60,147 nt of DNA from a virus. The DNA lies in the IMG/VR virus record IMGVR_UViG_3300017720_000006, positions 1 to 60,147 of that record. One strand, 5' to 3'. Below are positions 16,375 through 25,313 of the stretch, in pieces; the stretch's first letter is position 1; each line of letters starts with the position of its first letter. A program made the position numbers and the translations under genes. Below the pieces are notes generated by a model. It searched no databases. It was not told the origin of the DNA and saw only the letters and a program-made list of their open reading frames with translations.

Positions 16375-17019
16375 ATAGCTCTCATCTAAATCGGTTAAAA
16401 TTTTCCAATCAATCACACCCCTTTCATATAAATCAACTACAATCTCTTTTTCCTTCGGGGAATGGGGATTGCTTGTTACTGTGTTTAAAGGAATATGCCA
16501 ACTATAAGGATTATTCGTTCCAGCAATAATTGGAAGTGCTTTCGAAAAAAAGTCAAAGCCTACCAATGTAAGAGAAGAAAATTTTGTTTTCTGTAAAAAA
16601 TATTGTATTGCAATGAAACCTGCCGATGGCCTTGCGCCAACAGTTTTCCCTACTTCCGATCCACATAATTTGAAGAGTGACATAAGCTCTTTGTCCGAAA
16701 ACATATTTACATATTTAAAATCTATTTGATGTCTTGAATCGACATCATCACCGAGATGTATTCGGGAACGATTGAACAAGACTGCGCAATCTTTCGCGAA
16801 CATTTTTCTTTTACCATATCTCAAATACCCAGTAACCCAAATATCAGTACGCTTACCAATACTATCCCAATTAGTTGCATCAGGTATACCATTTCCAAAT
16901 CGCACTACTGTATCGAAACTTTCGATGTAGTCAGCAAGTTGATGTTGTAATATTTCGACAGAATTGCCGACAAGTATTATTGATTTGTTGTTTGTAAGGT
17001 TGTGTAAAGTTTCTTCCAT
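16360..17019 (-). CDS. GT29-like (sialyltransferase-type) glycosyltransferase
   Basis: 219 residues. SIILVGNSVEIL (residues 13-24), FDTVVRFGNG, then GKRTDIWVTGY match the L-sialylmotif region of family GT29; ARPSAGFIAIQYFL with LTLVGFDFF matches the S-motif; HSPKEKEIV provides the late His. GT29 enzymes transfer sialic acid-type sugars from CMP donors. No membrane anchor is visible, unlike eukaryotic relatives. It overlaps the upstream GT8-like gene by 43 bases and is the last gene of the long P2 unit. The family call is good; donor and acceptor are unknown. Confidence 0.72.
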   Translation of the reverse strand: MEETLHNLTNNKSIILVGNSVEILQHQLADYIESFDTVVRFGNGIPDATNWDSIGKRTDIWVTGYLRYGKRKMFAKDCAVLFNRSRIHLGDDVDSRHQIDFKYVNMFSDKELMSLFKLCGSEVGKTVGARPSAGFIAIQYFLQKTKFSSLTLVGFDFFSKALPIIAGTNNPYSWHIPLNTVTSNPHSPKEKEIVVDLYERGVIDWKILTDLDESYLDLS

Positions 17020-17633
17020 TCGTTAGAGTATCCTAGGTTATCGTGTATATCATGCCACGGTCCACCGTCTGTAAAATGAACCGCTTTTGCTTCTGGAAAT
17101 TGATAGTAATTTACCATGGCGTTGTATTCCGCAGGTAAACTACCGATAGATTCCGCCCAATCCATTTCATGTAACGCACCCGCTGGGGCTTGGTTTACAT
17201 ACTCTTTGGTAAGTTGTCTACATTTACCATTATCAAATAACATAAGTGATGACCAGTATTTCTTTGGATAAGATAGATTTGGTTTATCATTCATCTTAGT
17301 GGTGGGAGATAGAAAGGCGGGGTGTTGAACGCAATATATGGACTTACCACATTTTGCGTAATTGAATAGTTCTGCAGGGTCACACTTCCACATGAAATCA
17401 CTATCACAGAAAAGTGCAAAACCTGAATACATAGAAAGATGCGGAACTAGAAACCGAGTAAAAGCAAATTCTGTACTTTCATTTTGAAACGGTCTCCAGT
17501 ATAATCCTTCATCTTTTAAGTCGTTAAGTATCAAAGGTGTAATGGTATGGCTACGATTGTATCGTAAGATACTTTCCCTACATACTTCGTATGCCTCGGG
17601 TTGTTCAGAATCATAGCCAATGTATATTACCAC
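16977..17633 (-). CDS. GT8-like glycosyltransferase
   Basis: 218 residues, GTG start. It opens MVIYIGYDSEQPEAYEVCRE, typical of the GT8/GT-A fold in bacterial and viral glycosyltransferases, and has FALFCDSDFMWKCD (residues about 72-85) with the metal-binding DxD motif. VHFTDGGPWHD near the C-terminus supplies the third metal ligand (HxxGGPW type). It probably transfers a hexose from a nucleotide sugar. It overlaps the GT29-like gene and shares one base with the small gene upstream. A related GT8-like gene is at 54972-55817. Confidence 0.8.
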   Translation of the reverse strand: MVIYIGYDSEQPEAYEVCRESILRYNRSHTITPLILNDLKDEGLYWRPFQNESTEFAFTRFLVPHLSMYSGFALFCDSDFMWKCDPAELFNYAKCGKSIYCVQHPAFLSPTTKMNDKPNLSYPKKYWSSLMLFDNGKCRQLTKEYVNQAPAGALHEMDWAESIGSLPAEYNAMVNYYQFPEAKAVHFTDGGPWHDIHDNLGYSNEWKKLYTTLQTTNQ

Positions 17634-17821
17634 TAGTCGTCCTTTAAACTGTTACCTAAATCATTAACATAAGCCTGTCTTGCAGTTTGTAAAGCAGCCT
17701 TTTCATTATCAAGTTCTACTAATTTTACATCACAGAAATTTATAGCGTGATGCAACGCCTGCTGGTCTTTGTTAAAGGACTCGGTATCATGTTCGATACC
17801 ATCGATTGTAATTGTACTCAT
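17633..17821 (-). CDS. Small protein, DUF6447-like
   Basis: 62 residues: STITIDGIEHDTESFNKDQQ, then a long amphipathic helix (QALHHAINFCDVKLVELDNE). Similar small proteins (a T-x-T-I-D-G-x-x-x-D start followed by a coiled coil with QTARQAY) are common in marine phages and cyanobacteria and are called DUF6447. Function unknown. It sits between the ribonucleotide reductase small subunit and the glycosyltransferases, overlapping both neighbours by one to four bases. Confidence 0.72.
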   Translation of the reverse strand: MSTITIDGIEHDTESFNKDQQALHHAINFCDVKLVELDNEKAALQTARQAYVNDLGNSLKDD

Positions 17822-18780
17822 TTAAAAATATCCTGCCAATTGCCTTGTGTACTCGCCTTAGCATACTCGGTAGCACGGTTTTCAAAAAAGTTGGTATGCT
17901 CAACTGCATTTACTTGCATATCAATCCATGGTAATGGATTTTCAGTACTATGGAATATTCCTTTCATTCCTAGTCCTAGTAATCTTCTATCCGCAATATA
18001 ACGAATATATTCTTTGACTTCTTTTGCTGTTAAATCTTTAATATCTGCTTTCTCGAAACAAACATCAATAAATTTATCTTCTAATTCAACAACCCGTTCT
18101 GCCGCACAATATATCTCATATTTTAGCTTATCTGTCCATATATCAGGATTTTCTGCAATAAAAGTTCTAAAGAGTTTTGATAGTCCTTCAACATGAAGGG
18201 ACTCATCTCTTATCGACCATGTAACTATCTGCCCCATACCTTTCATCAAGTTATGTCTTGGATAGTTTAGAAGTATAGCAAAACTACTAAATAGTTGTAC
18301 TCCTTCTGTAAATCCACTATATACGGCCATGGTCTTAGCCATCTCGTGTGGAGTTTCCATATTGAAGTCAGTTAGATAGTCGTGTTTTTCTGACATAGCT
18401 TGTATATCAAAAAACTCTTGGTACATATCTTCTGACTTACCCAATGTTTCTAAAAGTAATGAGTATGCTTCTTGGTGTACTGCTTCCATAGCAGCATAGC
18501 TTACTAGCATCATTCTTACTTCTGGTTGCTTGAATGTTGGAAGGTAATGCTTGGCATACCCACAACATACATCTACATCAGCTTGTGTAAAAAACTTAAA
18601 TATATTGTCTATAAGTATTCTTTCACCGTCTGATAGCTTTTGGTTATAATCCTTTATATCATCTTGGAGTGGTACTTCATCAGGAAGCCAATGCATTTGT
18701 TGTTGTTTTTTGTAAAACTCAAATGCCCAAGGATAGTCAAAAGGTTTATAATAATCTCGTTCTTCTAATAGTTTACTCAT
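17818..18780 (-). CDS. nrdB: Ribonucleotide reductase class I, beta subunit
   Basis: 320 residues. Diiron ligands are visible: FTQADVD (Asp), AMEAVHQEAYS (Glu and His, with the radical Tyr four residues after His), FTEGVQL (Glu), RDESLHVEG (Glu and His). The C-terminus has NFFENRATEYAKA, the helix preceding the alpha-subunit binding tail. The protein generates the tyrosyl radical that NrdA uses to reduce ribonucleotides to deoxyribonucleotides, supplying phage DNA synthesis. It directly follows nrdA with no gap, and the operon also has glutaredoxin as a likely electron donor. Confidence 0.95.
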   Translation of the reverse strand: MSKLLEERDYYKPFDYPWAFEFYKKQQQMHWLPDEVPLQDDIKDYNQKLSDGERILIDNIFKFFTQADVDVCCGYAKHYLPTFKQPEVRMMLVSYAAMEAVHQEAYSLLLETLGKSEDMYQEFFDIQAMSEKHDYLTDFNMETPHEMAKTMAVYSGFTEGVQLFSSFAILLNYPRHNLMKGMGQIVTWSIRDESLHVEGLSKLFRTFIAENPDIWTDKLKYEIYCAAERVVELEDKFIDVCFEKADIKDLTAKEVKEYIRYIADRRLLGLGMKGIFHSTENPLPWIDMQVNAVEHTNFFENRATEYAKASTQGNWQDIFK

Positions 18781-20556
18781 TTATCCCTCGCAACTTAGAC
18801 AATCTTGTTGTTCAAAGATTATCTCTCTTTTAGCCTGAGAAGTAACATTATCAGCTCTACTGATAGCTTCACTCCTAAGGTAGTATAATGTTTTTAAATT
18901 CTTTGCCCATGCCAACATATGAACATTATGCAAATCTGCTTTGTTCACATCTGGAGGAAAGAATAAGTTTACAGACTGTGATTGACAAATAAATTGTTGT
19001 CTCACAGCTGCGTGTTCGATAACCCAAGACTGATTAATTTCTACAGCAGTCTTGAATACATCTTTGTCCCACTCTTCTAGTATATCTAGATGTTGGACAC
19101 TTCCTTTGTTTGCAACTATACTTCTCCAGTATTCTGCATACTCATCTTCGTTATTTGACTTTTCTCTGACAATTAAATCAAGATATTTATTTTTAACTAG
19201 ATTACTTCCAGTCTTAGTCTTTTGAGTATAAGCATTTGCTCTAAAAGGTTCAATACTTGGAGAAGTGTTACCGCATAAAATACTAGAACTTGCATTAGGA
19301 GCTATAGCTAATAGGTGAGCATTTCTCACTGAAGCTGTGTCATCATCTGGACATGCTCCTCTTTCTATTGCTAGTTCTCTAGTAGTTTGGTCTGCTTTAT
19401 TTTTGATGTAATTAAACATTTCTAGATTAGTACCACCTGCCATTGCACTTTCAAATGGTATACCATTTTTCTGTAAGTACGCATGAAATCCCATAGCGCC
19501 TAGTCCAATACTTCTCTCCCTCATAGCACTGAATCTAGCTCTTTCTAATTGGGGTGGCGCATTATCGATAAAGTCCGATAATACATTATCAAGCATACGA
19601 ATTAAATCTGGTATAAAAGCTGGGTGGTCTTTCCAGTCGTCATAGTACTCTAAGTTTACAGAAGATAAACAACATACTGCTGTTCTTTCTTCATCAGTAG
19701 CAAGAGTAATCTCACTACATAAATTACTATGATGAACTTTCAATCCTTTTCTTTTCTGGAAGTCAGGTAACTCATTTTGTACCGCATTCTCGAACATAAT
19801 GTAAGGTTCGCCTGTTTCCATTCTATTAAGAAGTAGTTTTACCCATAAGGCTCTCGCACTTACTGTCTTTACTACTCGTTTCGTGTGAGGATCCACAAGG
19901 TCCCAGCTATCGTCGAAATTATCAATTTTTCCAGCATTGTGTATTCGCTCCATAAAGGAATCAGAAATAACAACACCATGATGGAGATTAGTACACTTGC
20001 GATTAGTATCGCCGCCTGTAGGCTTTCTGACATCTAAAAACTCCTCTATCTCGGGGTGTGATATGTGTAGATAAGAAGCGTAACTACCCCGTCTAGTTAC
20101 TCCCTGGCTAAATGCCAACATTTCTGCATCCACAACTTTCATAAATGGCATAACACCAGTTGACTCTGAACCTTTAGATGTTTTAGTTCCTATAGAACGA
20201 ACATCACTCCATGAGCCTCCGATACCTCCGCCAAATGATGATAAAAAAGCATTCTCGGTAAAATGGTCTGTAATACCTTCCCTGCTATCATCAACATAAT
20301 TTAAGAAACAGCTAATGGGTAGTCCTCTACGAGTACCTCCATTTGATAATACAGGAGTTGCAAACATAAACCATAAGTTACTGACATAGTCATATAACCG
20401 TTGAGCATGGTCATCATCATCTGCGAATGTCTCGGCTGCACGAGCAAAAGCTTCCTGTGGTGAATTTTCACCGGGTATCATATATCTATCTTTTAGAGTT
20501 GCATGTGCGAACTCATCCAAGAGAGAATCTCTACTATAATCTATCTTCACTGACAT
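18781..20556 (-). CDS. nrdA: Ribonucleotide reductase class I, alpha (catalytic) subunit
   Basis: 591 residues, shorter than host enzymes (about 750), because the N-terminal ATP-cone allosteric domain is absent; the enzyme should escape dATP inhibition. Visible: FATPVLSNGGT, LPISCFLN (first redox Cys), HHSNLCSEI (Asn, thiyl-radical Cys, Glu), AVCCLSSVN (second redox Cys), APNASSSILCGNTSPSIEP (phosphate-binding loop), and a C-terminal CLSCEG pair that relays electrons. It overlaps the 5'-exonuclease gene upstream by 23 bases. Confidence 0.96.
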   Translation of the reverse strand: MSVKIDYSRDSLLDEFAHATLKDRYMIPGENSPQEAFARAAETFADDDDHAQRLYDYVSNLWFMFATPVLSNGGTRRGLPISCFLNYVDDSREGITDHFTENAFLSSFGGGIGGSWSDVRSIGTKTSKGSESTGVMPFMKVVDAEMLAFSQGVTRRGSYASYLHISHPEIEEFLDVRKPTGGDTNRKCTNLHHGVVISDSFMERIHNAGKIDNFDDSWDLVDPHTKRVVKTVSARALWVKLLLNRMETGEPYIMFENAVQNELPDFQKRKGLKVHHSNLCSEITLATDEERTAVCCLSSVNLEYYDDWKDHPAFIPDLIRMLDNVLSDFIDNAPPQLERARFSAMRERSIGLGAMGFHAYLQKNGIPFESAMAGGTNLEMFNYIKNKADQTTRELAIERGACPDDDTASVRNAHLLAIAPNASSSILCGNTSPSIEPFRANAYTQKTKTGSNLVKNKYLDLIVREKSNNEDEYAEYWRSIVANKGSVQHLDILEEWDKDVFKTAVEINQSWVIEHAAVRQQFICQSQSVNLFFPPDVNKADLHNVHMLAWAKNLKTLYYLRSEAISRADNVTSQAKREIIFEQQDCLSCEG

Positions 20557-21391
20557 AATTTTCTACCAATCCTATAATTTCTTGTCCGTGTCCAAGTACT
20601 GCGCCTTCGACATCATAAGTTAAATCCATGAGTTGCACTCCTACTTCTAGTCCTTTACTTCCAAACTCATTTAAGTTTTGAATATACTTGTACTTTCCGT
20701 CAAGTGGCAAACTCGCCATAATATCAAATACATCTCCGTATTGCTCGATTAACTGAGTAGCACGCTTTGGTCCAACTCCGTCAACTCCTGGAACATTATC
20801 TCCCTTATCTCCTGTCAAACATTTGTAAGTCAAAAAATAAACAGGGTCAAAATCATAATGTTCATCCCAGTTATGTACTGTTGTTTCTTTTCTAGTTACA
20901 GTCGAAAAACGACTTATTTTTGGGTCAACTAGTAAATCCCAGTCTTTATCTGATGATATCATCCATATCTCATCTACACCTATGTTTTCTCGGTTTTGGC
21001 ATATAAGTGCGGCTATATCATCAGCTTCTACTCCAGCATATTTTAGTGTAAGGTAACCCTTACGTTTTAAACTAGACATAGTAGTTTGAAACTCCGCAAG
21101 AAACATTTCAAATTCTTTTGCTTCTTCGGGAGTTTGTTCTGCATATCGTTCCTTACGATTTGCTTTGTACTCTGGGTCGATAGTTTTACGGTAATTACTA
21201 CCGCCATCGCCTAAAACGACTATCTCTCCACAGTTATAGGACTTTGCTAAAGACTCGACTGTACGAATATAATCATGTTCGAAGTCGTTGCGTCCTTGAT
21301 GTTTCCATCTAAAAGCCAGATTGAGTCCATCAACAATCAATAAGTTCCCATTGGGAATCGGCTTTCCATGGCTCGTAAATTGTATTGCCAT
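20534..21391 (-). CDS. 5'-3' exonuclease / flap endonuclease
   Basis: 285 residues. LLIVDGLNLAFRW (first acidic site), FRKT-type arch sequence NYRKTIDPEYKANR, GVEADDIAALI and SSDKDWDLLV (metal-binding acids), then GDKGDNVPGVDGVGPKRATQ, the helix-3-turn-helix DNA-binding motif. This is the stand-alone FEN domain seen in T5 D15 and T7 gp6. It removes RNA primers or processes flaps beside the family A polymerase. ATG start at 21391; it overlaps the nuclease gene upstream by 62 bases. Confidence 0.93.
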   Translation of the reverse strand: MAIQFTSHGKPIPNGNLLIVDGLNLAFRWKHQGRNDFEHDYIRTVESLAKSYNCGEIVVLGDGGSNYRKTIDPEYKANRKERYAEQTPEEAKEFEMFLAEFQTTMSSLKRKGYLTLKYAGVEADDIAALICQNRENIGVDEIWMISSDKDWDLLVDPKISRFSTVTRKETTVHNWDEHYDFDPVYFLTYKCLTGDKGDNVPGVDGVGPKRATQLIEQYGDVFDIMASLPLDGKYKYIQNLNEFGSKGLEVGVQLMDLTYDVEGAVLGHGQEIIGLVENYVSEDRL

Positions 21392-21818
21392 TTGTAAATT
21401 TTACCTCTTGTGTTTCTAAAAATTGTTCAGCAAAGGTGACATAGCACCCAAGCCAGTTTATATACATATGTTTTTTGTACTGTGGCTTTCTTGTCGTTGC
21501 CACATACCACTGCGAGTGGTTTTCTTTGAAGATTAACAATGGCTCTTGTTTCATTTCTTCAGACTGTCTACAAAGTTTAGACCACCACTTAACAAATACA
21601 TTACTCTTTTGAGTAAAGATTTTGTGATTGAATCCCATATCTTTGTAATGTTTTATCTCTATGCAAAACAAATTATGTTTATGTTCTACATGTAGATCGC
21701 CTTTAATTTTACCTGAGCCACTGCCTGGAGTCTGTACGAAGTTTTCTCCAGTTATTCTTTTCATCATAGCTGCCGCTTTTAGTTCTGCGTCATGTCCTTT
21801 CCGTCTAGAATTAACCAA
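21330..21818 (-). CDS. PD-(D/E)XK nuclease (Holliday-junction-resolvase-like)
   Basis: 162 residues from a TTG start at 21818. NSRRKGHDAELKAA supplies the N-terminal basic helix and Glu; TPGSGSGKIKGDLHVEH and FCIEIKHYKD give the Asp and ExK of a PD-(D/E)XK active site, as in archaeal Hjc-type and phage resolvases. It probably cuts branched DNA before packaging. TTG follows GGAG by a normal distance, and no ATG precedes the catalytic motif. It overlaps the glutaredoxin stop by eight bases. Confidence 0.8.
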   Translation of the reverse strand: MVNSRRKGHDAELKAAAMMKRITGENFVQTPGSGSGKIKGDLHVEHKHNLFCIEIKHYKDMGFNHKIFTQKSNVFVKWWSKLCRQSEEMKQEPLLIFKENHSQWYVATTRKPQYKKHMYINWLGCYVTFAEQFLETQEVKFTNGNTIYEPWKADSQWELIDC

Positions 21819-22032
21819 TCAACTTCTCCAGTTCTGTATAACCTCCAATCTTTTCGCCATCTACAATAATTTGTGGGAATGTTCTAGCAGTTGGGAATAA
21901 TGTTCTTACATCCCCTGCTTGAAACTCTTCGCCCATCATATTGTAAACTACTTCATGTCCTTTTTGTTCTGCAAGATTTTTTGCTCTTACACAATATGGA
22001 CAGTTAGGAATACTGTAAATTTCTATTTTCAT
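21811..22032 (-). CDS. Glutaredoxin
   Basis: 73 residues, single thioredoxin-fold domain. IPNCPYCVRAK carries the CPYC dithiol active site; RTFPQIIVDGEKIGGYTELEK carries the cis-Pro loop and the glutathione-binding GG-Y. It is the likely reductant for the phage ribonucleotide reductase two genes downstream and may also serve the peroxiredoxin. It overlaps both neighbours by a few bases. Confidence 0.94.
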   Translation of the reverse strand: MKIEIYSIPNCPYCVRAKNLAEQKGHEVVYNMMGEEFQAGDVRTLFPTARTFPQIIVDGEKIGGYTELEKLIG

Positions 22033-22463
22033 TTTGGCATACCTCCTTGTATGAATTTGCCAATAGTTGATATCTCATCTTCAGTCAGCATACCTGCTTG
22101 ACCCCACATAAGAGCAGACTGTGCACCAATCTGTCCTCTGTTTTTGTAGATAGTCAACTTACTAATAATATCTTCTGCATTTTGACCAGCAAGCATTGGT
22201 CCTATACCACCACCACCGTCTGCACCATGGCAGGCAGCACATCCAGCCCATAGGCTTCTGATATTACTGAACTCGTCAGCTTGTGCTAATGCTTGTTTTT
22301 TTCTTTCAATTTCTGCAGGTGTACCATTTATGCGAACATACTCTGCATAACACTCACCAGAACAAGAAGTAGTACGAGGAACACCTCTGTACTCTAAGTT
22401 TTGGTATGTGTATGCTATTGTTGCTGTCATAAAGAAACAAATTGTTAATATGTACCCTTTCAT
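22029..22463 (-). CDS. Secreted c-type cytochrome
   Basis: 144 residues. An N-terminal hydrophobic signal (GYILTICFFMTATIAYTY) leads to the periplasm. WAGCAACHGADGGGG contains CAACH, the CxxCH heme c attachment site, and GPMLAGQNAEDI follows as in class I cytochromes c. MWGQAGMLTEDEI offers Met as the distal heme ligand. An extra Cys pair (SCSGEC, residues about 33-38) may form a disulfide. Heme attachment would use the host cytochrome c maturation system. It could feed electrons to a host oxidase during infection; that is inference. ATG follows TAA of a small gene with no gap. Confidence 0.9.
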   Translation of the reverse strand: MKGYILTICFFMTATIAYTYQNLEYRGVPRTTSCSGECYAEYVRINGTPAEIERKKQALAQADEFSNIRSLWAGCAACHGADGGGGIGPMLAGQNAEDIISKLTIYKNRGQIGAQSALMWGQAGMLTEDEISTIGKFIQGGMPK

Positions 22464-22583
22464 TTACTTTTCCATACTTTTTTGTTTGGCGTCAAGCATT
22501 TTATCTTTGATATCTACTTCGCCATCCCAGTTCTTATCATTTCCGATAAGTATATTCCACCATTTAGTTATGAATCTAAACAT
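22464..22583 (-). CDS. Small protein (39 aa), unknown
   Basis: ATG at 22583 lies within the end of the Rad50-like gene, and TAA at 22466-22464 abuts the cytochrome ATG (TAAATG). The product begins FRFITKWWNILIGNDKNWDG and continues with a charged helix (EVDIKDKMLDAKQKSMEK). The perfect fit between two coupled genes supports a real gene. The hydrophobic N-terminus could touch the membrane. Function unknown. Confidence 0.6.
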   Translation of the reverse strand: MFRFITKWWNILIGNDKNWDGEVDIKDKMLDAKQKSMEK

Positions 22584-24385
22584 GATATATTATCCTCTTT
22601 AATTATTTCTATTTTTTCTAGTAGCGGATGTGTCCAACCATGAGATACTAAATATGTATTTAGTCTTTCTTCTTTGAGTAGGACTTCTACTACTTTTTCT
22701 TTACCTTGTTCATCGAGAGCCTGATTGACTTCATCGAGAAACAGAACATTAATTTGACTTCTACTAATAGATGTCATAAGTTTTCGTATTGCAACTAATG
22801 TCGCAATATTCACTCTTGCTAGTTCTCCACTAGATAGAGCTAGTATGTCAATAATGTTTCCATTATCTGATACTTCTACATTTAGTTTGTCGTTAGTAAC
22901 AACAAAATTGATACTAAATCTACCATCACTAAACTCTGCTAGATAATCATTTGTCATAACTTCTAGCTCTTTTACTAGACTCTCTATCTTATACGCGAGG
23001 AGTCCGTTTGTAGAAAATGCCTTCTTAAGCGTTTCAAGTGCCGCCAAGTGTTCTTCTTTATCTGATAGTTCAGATTCAAGTTTATCAAGTTGACTTTGAA
23101 ATTCGCCAGTCTGTTCGAGTATAATTCCAATTCTTGTGTTATGTCGTTCTCTTTTCTCATTTTCTTCTATTACTTCTTGAAGAGCAGATTTAGTACTGGT
23201 AATCGTTTTGCGAAGTTCAGTAACTTGGTCTTGTAAGTCTGCTTCATCAAGGACTGTCGTTGTAAGGTCGTGGTCAACAGACCTGTAGAGGTCTTCCCAA
23301 CTTGAGATTTCTCTTTGCGCTGTCCTATGGATCGCATTGTTTTCCTCCAATCTTGTGAGCTTTTTTGCAGCATCTTGTGTAAACTTTTCACACTGCTCTA
23401 TTCTTTGAGTATGGTCTTTTATCATACTCTCTACAAACATCTTGTCAACTTCTTGTTCGCAAGTTGGACACTGCATATCTTCTAGTTGCATAAGGTCATT
23501 ATACTTCTTAAGCATTCTTTCCTCATGTATCATTTCAGACTTCCAGGTTGCTACAGAAGAGATTTGTATTTTAGTATCGACTTCTTCTGGGTATTTTGCT
23601 AACCTTCTTTTGTACTCATGCAAATCTATATCATTTAACTGATGTTTGAGTTGATTATTAGTATTTATTTTTTTATTCTTTTCAGTGATATTTTCCAGTT
23701 CTACTAATAGTGAACGTAAAGATATCTCATCTTCTTCCGAGTAAAATGGTAAATCCATTTTTGAAAGTATGGAACTATCTTCGAGAAAATTGTCTTCTAA
23801 CCATTTTGCAATAGTTGATATTTTCGCATTGATAGTTGTAACTTCTGTGGAATTTACCCTTACCGCTTCTTTGAATGTCTCAAAGAAAGAAACATATTGG
23901 TCTAGTTTCAATAGGTCAATTAAGAACTTTTTACGGTTTGTATCTGTAGCAGTTAAAAACTGCAATGATGCATTAGTGTTTTGATACACTAGCTGTGAAA
24001 AAGTTTTAAAGTCAATACCTAAGACATCGCCCAAGGTTTTGTAAGTATTAGAAGCTGTGTGTGAAGATATATCCTCACCATTCTTTGTTAGCTTACATTT
24101 GAGTGTACCACGCCGTATAACAGTAATGTTGTATACGTCAGTGTCCACAGTAAAGTCAAGACTAATATCATATCCTTTGTTAACATATCTATTTGCAATA
24201 TCCGCTTTCTTAACATTCTTACTATTTTTGTTGAATAGTATTTCTTCTAGTATTAATGGTATAGATGATTTACCTACACCATTTGTACCAACTAATTGTG
24301 TGAGTGTATCTGATGATAGATCCATCTCATTATTTGCCCCATAAGAGAAGCAATTATCCCATTTCAGTTTTTGTAGAATAATCAT
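22568..24385 (-). CDS. Rad50/SbcC-like ATPase (T4 gp46-type recombination nuclease subunit)
   Basis: 605 residues. LVGTNGVGKSSIPL (residues about 32-45) is the Walker A; two coiled-coil arms flank CPTCEQEVDK, the CxxC zinc hook (about 300); LALSSGELARVNIATL is the ABC signature; INVLFLDEVNQALDEQ is the Walker B and D-loop. The protein partners the Mre11-like nuclease encoded just upstream to resect DNA ends, degrade host DNA or support recombination-dependent replication. Its start overlaps the partner stop by 32 bases, as in T4-like gene pairs. Confidence 0.95.
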   Translation of the reverse strand: MIILQKLKWDNCFSYGANNEMDLSSDTLTQLVGTNGVGKSSIPLILEEILFNKNSKNVKKADIANRYVNKGYDISLDFTVDTDVYNITVIRRGTLKCKLTKNGEDISSHTASNTYKTLGDVLGIDFKTFSQLVYQNTNASLQFLTATDTNRKKFLIDLLKLDQYVSFFETFKEAVRVNSTEVTTINAKISTIAKWLEDNFLEDSSILSKMDLPFYSEEDEISLRSLLVELENITEKNKKINTNNQLKHQLNDIDLHEYKRRLAKYPEEVDTKIQISSVATWKSEMIHEERMLKKYNDLMQLEDMQCPTCEQEVDKMFVESMIKDHTQRIEQCEKFTQDAAKKLTRLEENNAIHRTAQREISSWEDLYRSVDHDLTTTVLDEADLQDQVTELRKTITSTKSALQEVIEENEKRERHNTRIGIILEQTGEFQSQLDKLESELSDKEEHLAALETLKKAFSTNGLLAYKIESLVKELEVMTNDYLAEFSDGRFSINFVVTNDKLNVEVSDNGNIIDILALSSGELARVNIATLVAIRKLMTSISRSQINVLFLDEVNQALDEQGKEKVVEVLLKEERLNTYLVSHGWTHPLLEKIEIIKEDNISCLDS

Positions 24386-25313
24386 TAAACACTCCCATTA
24401 ATTTTCTTGTTTTCATATCATCAAGAGATAGAATCTCTTTTAGATACACACTTAGTTCGTCAGCAATAGACATCTCGTTTGTTAACGATAGAGTTGCCTC
24501 TGTCTCTCGCTTAACGACTTTTTTATCAAGTAGATCGGAGTTTTTAACTTGTGCCAAATCTTGTACATCTCCTTCTAATTCATAGATTGTATGATGAAAG
24601 TCTGTTTGCACCATATCATCGGGGTTGGTAACAGTCTTTCTGATTAATTGTGGTAAATCAAATTCATGCCATGTCCAAACCCAATCGGTATTGGTATCAA
24701 TTACTAAGTAACCTGTTGTTACTTCATTTCTATGAAAAGATGTAGTCATCGGACTGCCTGGGTACACAATATTTCGTTGAGTATTCTCGTGAGCATGTAA
24801 GTCTCCAGCAAATACGATTTTGAACGAGTCAAATCTTTCTAAATCTACTTCAGGTATAACATGAGGTGGTATTTCACCCCTCACATGAGTAAATAGATAG
24901 TCTGCATCTATCATCTCTATACTTTTCTTTTTATGCAAATCTGCATATGGTAGAATACACCAATCATCCTCATAATAAGTTTCAGTTATTACTGTTACTA
25001 GAGGATTTAATTCATTTGTTACTCTCTTTAAGTTATCAAAGAAAGTATTATTTTTTCTAGTGGCTTCATGGTTGCCGTCATAGATAATCGTTCTTACTTT
25101 TTGTCTCTTTACAAAATCAAAATATAAAGTAAGTTCATCCATGGAAGGGACTCGATCAAACAAGTCCCCACCTATGATGTGAAGGTCAACTTCGTGTTTA
25201 TCTACAGCGTCTTGCACTTGCTGAAAAAACAATTGATATCTAGTACATGCCCATGAGACAGGTACATTCTTCTGTCCTAGCTTTATATGCCAGTCTGCTG
25301 TAAATAAAATCAT
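24354..25313 (-). CDS. Mre11/SbcD-like nuclease (T4 gp47-type)
   Basis: 319 residues from ATG 25313, which overlaps the peroxiredoxin TGA (ATGA); an in-frame start at 25340 is upstream of the natural N-terminus. Calcineurin-like phosphoesterase motifs: ILFTADWHIKLGQ (D-x-H), IIGGDLFDRVP (GGDLFD), IYDGNHEATRKN (GNHE), FAGDLHAHE (GDxHxH). It forms a resection complex with the Rad50-like protein. Metal ligands are complete, so it should be active. Confidence 0.95.
   Translation of the reverse strand: MILFTADWHIKLGQKNVPVSWACTRYQLFFQQVQDAVDKHEVDLHIIGGDLFDRVPSMDELTLYFDFVKRQKVRTIIYDGNHEATRKNNTFFDNLKRVTNELNPLVTVITETYYEDDWCILPYADLHKKKSIEMIDADYLFTHVRGEIPPHVIPEVDLERFDSFKIVFAGDLHAHENTQRNIVYPGSPMTTSFHRNEVTTGYLVIDTNTDWVWTWHEFDLPQLIRKTVTNPDDMVQTDFHHTIYELEGDVQDLAQVKNSDLLDKKVVKRETEATLSLTNEMSIADELSVYLKEILSLDDMKTRKLMGVFNDYSTKTEMG

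Noticed and set aside
22484-22500. Minus-strand TTGACG before the cytochrome gene
   Set aside because: No -10 box at a suitable distance and it lies within a small coding gene (MLDAKQK region).
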